Assembly (NCBI GenBank): GCA_903870955.1
Contig: CAIQEX010000094.1
Coordinates: 1 to 5,913, forward strand
Direction: 5' to 3'
From: an uncultured beta proteobacterium
Lineage (GTDB): Bacteria > Pseudomonadota > Gammaproteobacteria > Burkholderiales > Burkholderiaceae_C
DNA: 5,913 nt
This document shows positions 1 to 5,253 of the stretch, in pieces. A program made the translations under genes and the position numbers. A model generated the notes under the pieces. It saw only the letters and a list, made by a program, of their open reading frames with translations. It did no database searches and was not told the origin of the DNA. Each line of letters opens with the position of its first letter. Position 1 is the first letter of the stretch.

Positions 1-524
1 CAAACGGGGATGGGGAAGTTAAGGCCGCCCTTGCTCAGGAACAGCGGGCCCAGAACGATTGGGTTTGCCGAATCCGGCAACACCTCGGTGAACATCAGGT
101 ACCACATCAGCAATTGCAGCAAGACGGGGATGTTGCGAAACAATTCCACGTAGCAAACGCACAGGCCACGCACCAGCGCGTTGCGCGAGAAGCGGCCGAC
201 GCCAATCAGGGTGCCCAGAATCGTGGTCAGGATCAGGCCGGTGATGGCCACGCGCAACGTGTTGGTAAAGCCGATCAGGTAGGCGTGCCAGTAGTTCTCG
301 CCGGAATCAAAGGCAAACAGGCTCTCGCCAATGTCAAATCCGGCTGAGCTATTGAGAAAGTCAAAGCCGCTCTGGATGCCGCGCTCGCGCATATTGGTTT
401 GTGTGTTGTGCGCCAGATAGCCAACGCAAAGCACGATGAGGGTGACGGCAAGGACCTGATAGACCAGGCCGCGAAAGGCCTGGCTGCGCCAGGACCAATT
501 CTTTTTGGGTGGGGTGTCGGACAT
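1..524 (-). CDS. aapQ: Polar amino acid ABC transporter, inner-membrane permease (AapQ type), 5' part only
   Basis: The first 174 codons are present without a stop, and the gene runs off the window at position 1. It is a permease subunit of a polar amino acid importer of the inner membrane. Residues 21-38 form a first membrane helix. A polar, probably periplasmic stretch (about 40-78) follows, as in the long AapQ/BztB permeases rather than short GlnP/HisM ones. The HisM-family membrane domain starts near N88-T89-L90. The motif YVELFRNIPVLLQL lies at about 125-138 and matches the conserved E-x-F-R-x-x-P-x-L-x-Q signature of amino acid permeases. The ATG at 522-524 has GAGGG at 530-534, five bases upstream. 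The binding-protein gene lies directly upstream on the same strand, so this is an aapJ-aapQ operon that should continue with aapM and aapP outside the window. The exact substrate cannot be read; Aap/Bzt systems take up glutamate, aspartate and other L-amino acids. Confidence 0.94.
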   Translation of the reverse strand, partial: MSDTPPKKNWSWRSQAFRGLVYQVLAVTLIVLCVGYLAHNTQTNMRERGIQSGFDFLNSSAGFDIGESLFAFDSGENYWHAYLIGFTNTLRVAITGLILTTILGTLIGVGRFSRNALVRGLCVCYVELFRNIPVLLQLLMWYLMFTEVLPDSANPIVLGPLFLSKGGLNFPIPV

Positions 525-529
525 GCAAT

Positions 530-534
530 CCCTC
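530..534 (-). promoter_or_regulatory. Ribosome binding site of aapQ
   Basis: On the minus strand the sequence is GAGGG, five bases before the ATG at 522-524. It lies just after the terminator-like hairpin. Readthrough RNA would therefore carry its own good initiation signal, and translation of aapQ need not be coupled to aapJ. Confidence 0.6.
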
Positions 535-561
535 TGGGTAATGTGGATGGGTCTCGCCATG

Positions 562-597
562 AAAAAAGGGGTAGCGCACGGCGTGTGCCCACCCCTT
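562..597 (-). terminator. Terminator-like hairpin between aapJ and aapQ (probable attenuator)
   Basis: Read on the minus strand, AAGGGGT (591-597) pairs with ACCCCTT (566-572). An inner six-pair stem (583-588 with 574-579, one A-C mismatch) closes a three-base loop, and six U residues follow at 562-567. This is the form of an intrinsic terminator. It sits between a binding-protein gene and its permease gene, where partial termination is known to give more binding protein than permease. Partial readthrough is inferred, because aapQ has no evident promoter of its own. Confidence 0.75.
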
Positions 598-601
598 GGA
601 G

Positions 602-618
602 CGCCGGTTGACCCGGCG
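602..618 (-). repeat. Small GC-rich hairpin after the aapJ stop codon
   Basis: CGCCGG (602-607) and CCGGCG (613-618) form a perfect six-base stem with a five-base loop. It begins nine bases past the aapJ stop codon and lies upstream of the U-tract hairpin. It has no U-tract of its own. It may protect the 3' end of an aapJ-only transcript from exonucleases; that role is inferred. Confidence 0.5.
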
Positions 619-627
619 AATCAGGTC

Positions 628-1662
628 TTAGCGGATGGGAGGTGCGTACTGAATGCCGCCCTTGTTCCACAGGTTGTTCAGGCCGCGCGGCAGTTGCAGG
701 TCCGACTTCGGGCCCACATTGCGCTCAAAGATTTCGCCGTAGTTGCCAGTTGCCTTGACGGCGCGGGCCAGCCACTCCTTATCCAAGCCGAGCAATTTGC
801 CGGTGTCTTCGGTAGTGCCCAACAGGCGGCCAATAGCGGGGTCCTTGGTGTTGACCTTGAGGTCGTCCACATTGGCTGCTGTGACGCCATTTTCTTCTGC
901 TTCGAGCAGGCCGAAGATGGTCCACTTGACGATGGCTGCCCATTCGTCATCGCCACGGCGCACCAGCGGGCCGAGGGGTTCTTTGGAGATCAGTTCGGGC
1001 AGGATGATGTGGTCGGCCGGGTTCTTGGCCGACTTGTTACGCACGGAAGCCAGGCCGGAAGCATCGGTGGTGTAAGACACGCAACGACCGGAGAAGTAAG
1101 CACCTTCCACAGCTTCGAGCTTTTCAAACACCACGGGCTTGATGTTCAAACCATTGGCTTTGGAGAAGTCGGTCAGATTCTTTTCGGTGGTGGTGCCGGA
1201 CTGCACGCAGACGGTCTGGCCTTTGAGCTGCTTGGCGCTCTTGATCTTGTTTTTGACGGGCACCATGAAACCTTGACCGTCGTAATAGACCACGGCGGTT
1301 TGGCTCAGTCCCAGGGACGCGTCACGCGTCAGGGTGAACGTCGTGTTGCGAGACAGCACATCCACTTCGCCAGACTGCAGCGCGGTAAAACGGGCTTGTG
1401 CCGACAGGGGCACATATTTCACTTTTTCGGAATCGCCCAGGGTGGCGGCTGCCACGGCGCGGCAGACGTCCACGTCAATGCCGGTCCATTTGCCGCTGGA
1501 GTCAGCTGCGCTGAAACCGGCCAGGCCAGTGTGCACGCCGCAAATCACTTGACCGCGGGACTTTATGGTGTCCAGCGTCTTGCCGGCAAAAGCGGGGCTG
1601 GCAGCCAGCGCCGACAAGGCCAGTGCGGCGGATGCTACGGTTTTTAGGGATTTCATCGTCAT
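628..1662 (-). CDS. aapJ: Periplasmic amino acid-binding protein of an AapJ-type ABC transporter
   Basis: This 344-residue protein is the extracytoplasmic solute-binding subunit that delivers polar L-amino acids to the AapQMP membrane complex. Residues 1-26 form a typical Sec signal peptide (MTMKSLK, a hydrophobic Ala/Leu core, cleavage after A24-F25-A26). The family 3 binding-protein signature is visible at about 61-74 (GIDVDVCRAVAAAT). The segment R91-F-T-A-L-Q-S-G-E and then S104-R-N-T-T-F-T-L-T-R-D (104-114) are typical of the AapJ/BztA branch, where ligand-contacting Arg, Asn and Thr residues lie. The length fits AapJ, about 340 residues. The ATG at 1662 is preferred because GGAG (1672-1675) lies nine bases upstream; the ATG at 1656 would have a 15-base spacing. 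It is the promoter-proximal gene of the operon with aapQ. The ligand range (glutamate/aspartate or broader) cannot be settled from sequence alone. Confidence 0.95.
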   Translation of the reverse strand: MTMKSLKTVASAALALSALAASPAFAGKTLDTIKSRGQVICGVHTGLAGFSAADSSGKWTGIDVDVCRAVAAATLGDSEKVKYVPLSAQARFTALQSGEVDVLSRNTTFTLTRDASLGLSQTAVVYYDGQGFMVPVKNKIKSAKQLKGQTVCVQSGTTTEKNLTDFSKANGLNIKPVVFEKLEAVEGAYFSGRCVSYTTDASGLASVRNKSAKNPADHIILPELISKEPLGPLVRRGDDEWAAIVKWTIFGLLEAEENGVTAANVDDLKVNTKDPAIGRLLGTTEDTGKLLGLDKEWLARAVKATGNYGEIFERNVGPKSDLQLPRGLNNLWNKGGIQYAPPIR

Positions 1663-1671
1663 GTACAGATA

Positions 1672-1675
1672 CTCC
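1672..1675 (-). promoter_or_regulatory. Ribosome binding site of aapJ, deciding the start
   Basis: GGAG on the minus strand stands nine bases before the ATG at 1660-1662 and fifteen before the second in-frame ATG at 1654-1656. The spacing favours the first ATG. Both starts leave the signal peptide intact. Confidence 0.6.
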
Positions 1676-1698
1676 AGTTAAAGAAGGGATTCCATTGC

Positions 1699-1715
1699 GG
1701 TGCCCCGATGGCACC
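1699..1715. repeat. Perfect inverted repeat upstream of aapJ
   Basis: GGTGCC (1699-1704) and GGCACC (1710-1715) flank a five-base centre. The repeat begins 37 bases upstream of the aapJ start. It could be a small hairpin in the leader RNA or a dimeric operator; sequence alone does not choose. No convincing -35/-10 pair for aapJ was found on the minus strand in 1663-1836. Confidence 0.45.
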
Positions 1716-1759
1716 AAAGCAGTGAATGTAGCGGCATGTTAAGGCCCTAAACCTCAGTG

Positions 1760-1790
1760 TTTACACTCGCACGCCATGCAAAAATGTTAT
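1760..1790 (+). promoter_or_regulatory. Candidate sigma-70-like promoter for the esterase gene
   Basis: TTTACA at 1760-1765 matches the -35 consensus at five of six bases. TGTTAT at 1785-1790 matches the -10 consensus at four of six. The spacer is 19 bases, longer than the usual 17, so the site would be weak. It would give a leader of roughly 120 bases before the ATG at 1918. This is a visual match only. Confidence 0.3.
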
Positions 1791-1900
1791 GAGCTAATCT
1801 GATTTCGGTTTTTACGCCAAAAACGCAGCAGGAAGCATGCCAACCGTTGCGGGGCAGATCGCGCTCTACACTCCGCAAACGCGTTTTGCCAACATGTACC

Positions 1901-1905
1901 GGAGG
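1901..1905 (+). promoter_or_regulatory. Ribosome binding site that decides the esterase start
   Basis: GGAGG stands 12 bases before the ATG at 1918. It lies downstream of the in-frame ATGs at 1837 and 1894, which have no comparable purine-rich sequence before them. The spacing is on the long side, but this is the only strong ribosome binding site in the region. Confidence 0.6.
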
Positions 1906-1917
1906 TCCCGCCCAGCC

Positions 1918-3117
1918 ATGAACACCCCTTTTGAACCCGGTCATCCCGCTGAATTGGGCTTTAGTCCGCAGCGTATCCGCCATATCCAGACGGTGTTTGA
2001 GGCGGCAACGGAGCGCCGCCACCTGCCAGGCGCAGTGGCGATGGTGGTGCGGCGAGGTAAAACGGTACTGCATAGCGCCATCGGGGTACAGGACCCAGAA
2101 ACCGGTCAACCGATGGCACTGGACTCGCTGTTTCGCATCTATTCCATGACCAAGCCGATTGTCTCGGTAGCCGTGATGATGCTGGTCGAACGCGGTCTGG
2201 TCTTGCTCGGCGACCCTGTGGCCAAGTACCTACCGGAGTTCGCCGAGGTTCAGGTGGTATCCAGTATTCGCGGGCATGCGCGCCTCGACAAGCCACTCCA
2301 GCCGCCAACGGTGCAGGATTTGTTGCGCCATACGGCGGGCCTGACCTATGAAATCCTGGGCACCGAGCCAATCCAGCGGCTGTATGCCGAGGCTGACCTT
2401 TGGACGCGCAAGAAGACCAATCGGGAATTTTCCCGCGTTCTTGCAGGCTTGCCGCTGATGTTTGAGCCCGGAACCACCTACGAATACAGCCGCGCGACCG
2501 ACTTGCTGGGCAGTTTGATCGAAGTTGTCAGTGGGCAGACTTTGGGTGCATTTCTGCGTGAAAACATTCTGGAGCCGCTGGGCATGGTGGACACGCATTT
2601 TGATGTCAAACCGGAACAGCATCAGCGTATTGCCGAACCCTTTTTGAGCTGCCCGGATACCGGTGCGCCGGTGGAACTTATCGATATCCGCAAGCCCTAC
2701 CCGATGGAGTCAGGTGGTGCCGGTTTGGTGTCTACGGTCGGCGATTACGCACGTTTTCTGCAGTGTCTGATGGGTGGCGGCGAACTGCAGGGCCAGCGCA
2801 TTTTGATGCCCAACACGGTGCGCAACATGACTGCGGACCATCTGGGTGGCATGCCCCAGCACTTCACCCAGCGCTCGGGTTACATGCTGGCGCGCGGCGT
2901 CGGATTTGGTTTGGGCTTTTCGGTGAAACTGCAGGAAGGCCTCGACCCACTTCCGGGGGCGGCCGGTTTGTATGGTTGGGGAGGCATTGGCGGCACGACC
3001 TTTTTTGTCGATCCTGCCAATGACCTGTTTGCCATTTTGCTGACCCAGGCGCCTAACCAGCGCGACCATTACCGCCCGTTATTCCGTACCCTGGTGTATG
3101 CAGCTTTGATGGATTGA
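1918..3117 (+). CDS. Serine hydrolase, class C beta-lactamase-like (family VIII esterase, EstB type)
   Basis: Counted from the ATG at 1918 the protein has 399 residues, the usual size for family VIII carboxylesterases. The catalytic S-M-T-K (S-x-x-K) is at 76-79 in FRIYSMTKPIVS. RHTAGLTY at 137-144 is characteristic of the family. The catalytic Tyr is Y190 in EYSRATDLLG, where class C beta-lactamases have Y-S-N. W354-G-G-I-G-G near the C-terminus replaces the K-T-G box of beta-lactamases, which is typical of EstB-like esterases. An ester-cleaving role is therefore more likely than antibiotic resistance. No signal peptide is seen (MNTPFEPGHPAELG), so it is probably cytoplasmic. The longer reading from 1837 adds 27 residues that look non-coding and is rejected because of the GGAGG at 1901. 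It is transcribed away from aapJ and converges on alkB with a 44-base gap. The natural substrate is unknown. Confidence 0.92.
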   Translation: MNTPFEPGHPAELGFSPQRIRHIQTVFEAATERRHLPGAVAMVVRRGKTVLHSAIGVQDPETGQPMALDSLFRIYSMTKPIVSVAVMMLVERGLVLLGDPVAKYLPEFAEVQVVSSIRGHARLDKPLQPPTVQDLLRHTAGLTYEILGTEPIQRLYAEADLWTRKKTNREFSRVLAGLPLMFEPGTTYEYSRATDLLGSLIEVVSGQTLGAFLRENILEPLGMVDTHFDVKPEQHQRIAEPFLSCPDTGAPVELIDIRKPYPMESGGAGLVSTVGDYARFLQCLMGGGELQGQRILMPNTVRNMTADHLGGMPQHFTQRSGYMLARGVGFGLGFSVKLQEGLDPLPGAAGLYGWGGIGGTTFFVDPANDLFAILLTQAPNQRDHYRPLFRTLVYAALMD

Positions 3118-3161
3118 AAACGGTCACTGTGCCATTTGACCAGGGCTTGTCGACGCGTCGT
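3118..3161. other. Convergent gap between the esterase and alkB stops
   Basis: This 44-base stretch separates two converging genes. It holds a perfect ten-base palindrome, CGACGCGTCG, at 3151-3160, right beside the alkB stop. No hairpin with a U-tract was found on either strand, so no intrinsic terminator is claimed. Confidence 0.6.
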
Positions 3162-4352
3162 TCATTCGGCTTTGGCGTTTTGTATCGGTTCTTCTTTTTG
3201 CCAGCGCTTTAAAAGTTTTGACCTTGCAGAAGGCTGCATGTTGACTTTGCGCATGTCACCGTCGTAGTGCCTTGCCACGCGATGGTCCATCAATGCGAAC
3301 CACAAGGGCGGAAAGTAAGCTGCTGTGATCATGGTTGCATAACCTGCTGGCAATTGCGGTGCCTCGGCAAAGTGGCGCAGCGCCTGGTAGCGGCGCGCGG
3401 GATGTGCGTGGTGGTCGGAATGGCGTTGCAGGTGATAGAGCACGATGTTGCCGACGATGTGGTTGCTATTCCAGGAGTGCTCGGGCTCGCAGCGCACATA
3501 GCGCCCGGACGCGTCCTTTTGGCGCAAAAGCCCATAGTGCTCGACGTAGTTCACCACCTCCAGCATGGACGCACCGTACACGCCTTGCAGCACCAAAAAA
3601 ATCAGCACCGGCCATCCCAACCAGGCGATCAATGCGCCGAATAAAAGAATGCTCAAAGCCCAGGCCTGAAGGTTGTCGTTGGTGACACTCCACACGCCTT
3701 TGCCCTGCCGACTCAGACGCTCGCGCTCAAGCTCCCAGGCCGACTGCAGGCTGCCCAAAACCGTGCGCGGCAGGAACGCCCAGAAGCTCTCGCCCATGCG
3801 TGCACTTGCCGGATCTTCGGGTGTGGCAACCCGTCTGTGGTGGCCGCGATTGTGTTCAACATAAAAATGCCCATACATCGAGGGGGCCAAAGCGATTTTC
3901 GCCAGCCAGCGATCCAAAGTTTCTTTCTTGTGCCCCAACTCATGGGCCGTGGCAATGCCAATGCCATTGAACGCGCCCACTGAAAAGATCAGCGCTGCAA
4001 AGGCGTACCAAGTCAGAGGCTGCGTTGCCGCCAGCCACGCGCCAAACACCGTTCCTGCAATTTGGCACGGTACATAAGCCCAGACCAGCACACGGTAGAA
4101 GAAATCCTGATCGAGTTGTGCCACTGCAGATTCGGGCGGGTTGCTGAAGTCCTCGCCAAAAGCCAAATCAAGCACCGGCATCACCAGATGAATGAATACC
4201 GGAGCGAAAAGGAGCCACCCCCATTGCCCACTCAGAGCAAACGCAAGCAACGATCCGGAAAATGCCACGGGTATGGCCGGACTGAAAAGCCACAGCCATC
4301 GCTTGTCACTCCAGCTGTTGCCGGGATTGCTCCCCGTTAATGCAGTGGGCAT
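3162..4352 (-). CDS. alkB: Alkane 1-monooxygenase, integral-membrane diiron enzyme
   Basis: AlkB hydroxylates the terminal carbon of n-alkanes with O2, giving 1-alkanols, and takes electrons from rubredoxin. All diagnostic histidine motifs are present and ordered as in the family: HELGHKKE at 137-144, EHNRGHH at 166-172, NYVEHYGLLR at 268-277 and LQRHSDHHAHP at 308-318. Hydrophobic helices are evident at about 20-40, 44-62, 86-107, 112-131 and 230-260. Other family landmarks are FGEDFSNPPE (65-74), RMGESF (185-190) and HSWNSNHIVGN (292-302). The ATG at 4352 gives 396 residues and has AAGGA (4361-4365) eight bases upstream. An in-frame ATG at 4379 and GTG at 4421 lack a ribosome binding site. 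There is no fused C-terminal rubredoxin domain, and no rubredoxin, reductase or alkane regulator gene lies in the window. The gene is divergent from the SGNH hydrolase. The identification is firm; the chain-length range is open. Confidence 0.97.
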   Translation of the reverse strand: MPTALTGSNPGNSWSDKRWLWLFSPAIPVAFSGSLLAFALSGQWGWLLFAPVFIHLVMPVLDLAFGEDFSNPPESAVAQLDQDFFYRVLVWAYVPCQIAGTVFGAWLAATQPLTWYAFAALIFSVGAFNGIGIATAHELGHKKETLDRWLAKIALAPSMYGHFYVEHNRGHHRRVATPEDPASARMGESFWAFLPRTVLGSLQSAWELERERLSRQGKGVWSVTNDNLQAWALSILLFGALIAWLGWPVLIFLVLQGVYGASMLEVVNYVEHYGLLRQKDASGRYVRCEPEHSWNSNHIVGNIVLYHLQRHSDHHAHPARRYQALRHFAEAPQLPAGYATMITAAYFPPLWFALMDHRVARHYDGDMRKVNMQPSARSKLLKRWQKEEPIQNAKAE

Positions 4353-4360
4353 GCTGGACT

Positions 4361-4365
4361 TCCTT
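4361..4365 (-). promoter_or_regulatory. Ribosome binding site deciding the alkB start
   Basis: AAGGA on the minus strand lies eight bases before the ATG at 4350-4352. The upstream in-frame ATG at 4377-4379 is preceded by a pyrimidine-rich sequence (GGCTCCCCT), so the shorter protein is preferred. Confidence 0.65.
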
Positions 4366-4420
4366 GTTGTGGGTGCCATAGGGGAGCCAGTATCGAGACA
4401 AACAGAAACCCTGTAAACCA

Positions 4421-4442
4421 CTTCAGGCGCGATGCACTGAAG
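4421..4442. repeat. Inverted repeat CTTCAG / CTGAAG upstream of alkB
   Basis: CTTCAG (4421-4426) and CTGAAG (4437-4442) are perfect six-base arms around a ten-base spacer, so the arm starts are 16 bases apart. The repeat lies just downstream (in the alkB direction) of the -10-like TATAAC at 4451-4456. An operator for a dimeric regulator is possible; a leader hairpin is the alternative. Confidence 0.4.
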
Positions 4443-4450
4443 CGCAGCTA

Positions 4451-4456
4451 GTTATA
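4451..4456 (-). promoter_or_regulatory. Candidate -10 element for alkB
   Basis: Read on the minus strand this is TATAAC, five of six matches to the -10 consensus, about 100 bases before the alkB start. No acceptable -35 element stands 16-18 bases upstream. That would fit a promoter needing an activator, as alkane hydroxylase promoters often do, but the single hexamer is weak evidence. Confidence 0.3.
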
Positions 4457-4507
4457 CAGGGGCGTTCACGGCGGCGGATGCGCGCGCCAACGAGTTGATT
4501 GCATGTA

Positions 4508-4546
4508 TTCAGTTTGGTTTTTCAGATCACAATTTGGCTTGCTGAA
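4508..4546 (+). repeat. Direct repeats and TTCAG motifs in the leader of the SGNH hydrolase gene
   Basis: CAGTTTGGTTT (4510-4520) and CAATTTGGCTT (4530-4540) agree at nine of eleven bases and are offset by exactly 20 bases, about two helical turns. TTCAG occurs at 4508-4512 and 4521-4525, and its complement CTGAA at 4542-4546. The stretch is visibly more AT-rich than its surroundings, as a promoter or operator would be. No clear -35/-10 pair for the plus strand was found here. Confidence 0.4.
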
Positions 4547-4572
4547 TAGTCGCAGAAGAAAGGGCGGGCAAG

Positions 4573-5202
4573 ATGAAACATATCGTACTAATGGGCGATT
4601 CCATTTTCGACAACGTCACTTACACCCAGGGTGGTCCGTCGGTCATCGATCAACTGCAGTCAGAACTATCGTCAGGAGATCGTGCAAGCTTGCTCGCGGT
4701 GGACGGTGATACAACGATCAATGTCGCCGCACAGATACGACGGGTTCCATCAACTGCGTCCCATCTGGTTTTGAGTGTGGGCGGCAACGACGCGCTGCGG
4801 CAGTTGGACACGCTTCAGACACCTGCCCGTACTGTTTACAAAGCGCTTGAAACATTGGCCGATATGGCGGCGAGATTCAACGCGGACTATCGCAACATGC
4901 TGAAGCAGGTGGTGGATATTCATAAACCACTGATGCTGTGCACGGTTTACGATAGTGTGCCCGGGCTAACGCCAGCCCTTCAAACAGCGCTGACCCTGTT
5001 TAACGATGTCATCGTGCGGGCGGCTATTGAGAATGCATTGCCGGTGCTGGATCTCAGAATAATTTGTCGCGAGGCGGAGGACTATTCGGCGCTGTCTCCG
5101 ATTGAACCTTCCTCCCATGGTGGCGCGAAAATAGCCAAGGCCATCGCCCGTGCGCTGTCCGCACACGACGATTCGCTCAGGGCCTGCCGGGTGTACGTTT
5201 AA
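4573..5202 (+). CDS. SGNH/GDSL-type hydrolase family protein
   Basis: This 209-residue protein has the SGNH fold signatures: G8-D9-S10 near the N-terminus (LMGDSIFDN, nucleophile Ser10), G45 in AVDGDTT (block II) and S68-V-G-G-N-D73 (block III with Asn72). The C-terminal block reads SPIEPSSHGGAKIAKAI (175-191). It has H182 but not the standard D-x-x-H pair: E178 is four residues before the His. The function is an ester or thioester hydrolase at most by family; no substrate can be named. There is no signal peptide or membrane segment, so it should be cytoplasmic. The ATG at 4573 has AAGG (4560-4563) nine bases upstream. It is divergent from alkB across a 220-base shared control region and convergent with the YitT-family gene, 51 bases away. 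A small role in handling alkane-derived esters is conceivable but unsupported. Confidence 0.85.
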   Translation: MKHIVLMGDSIFDNVTYTQGGPSVIDQLQSELSSGDRASLLAVDGDTTINVAAQIRRVPSTASHLVLSVGGNDALRQLDTLQTPARTVYKALETLADMAARFNADYRNMLKQVVDIHKPLMLCTVYDSVPGLTPALQTALTLFNDVIVRAAIENALPVLDLRIICREAEDYSALSPIEPSSHGGAKIAKAIARALSAHDDSLRACRVYV

Positions 5203-5253
5203 CTGCGGAAAAGCAGGCAGGCCAATGGCGTTTGAGGGCGCACTCTTGCAACC
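5203..5253. other. Convergent gap with no recognisable terminator
   Basis: These 51 bases lie between the stops of the SGNH gene and the YitT-family gene. A tandem GCAGGCAGGC is visible near 5211-5220. No stem with a U-tract was seen on either strand. Confidence 0.5.

Noticed and set aside
505..1647. A 380-codon open frame on the plus strand opposite aapJ
   Set aside because: It lies entirely antisense to the well-supported aapJ gene and the start of the operon. Its composition (many His, Gln, Gly) is that of a GC-rich shadow frame, and no domain is recognisable.
1663..1836. A sigma-54 or sigma-70 promoter for aapJ
   Set aside because: I checked the minus strand for TGGCAC-N5-TTGC and for -35/-10 pairs with 16-18 base spacing. 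No pair was good enough to list.
1837..1917. N-terminal extension of the esterase from the ATG at 1837 or 1894
   Set aside because: Neither ATG has a ribosome binding site. The strong GGAGG at 1901 serves the ATG at 1918, and the family's usual N-terminus begins there.
1918..3117. An antibiotic-resistance beta-lactamase
   Set aside because: There is no signal peptide, Y-S-R replaces Y-S-N, and W-G-G replaces the K-T-G box. These are esterase features.
3267..3644. Open frames on the plus strand opposite alkB
   Set aside because: They are antisense to an unambiguous gene with all histidine motifs and show no recognisable domain.
4353..4421. Longer alkB starting at GTG 4421 or ATG 4379
   Set aside because: Both lack a purine-rich site upstream. 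AAGGA at 4361-4365 fits the ATG at 4352, and the extra residues do not resemble AlkB.
4503..4709. A 68-codon plus-strand frame overlapping the SGNH gene start
   Set aside because: Most of it overlaps the SGNH gene in another frame, it has no ribosome binding site, and its start lies in the AT-rich control region.
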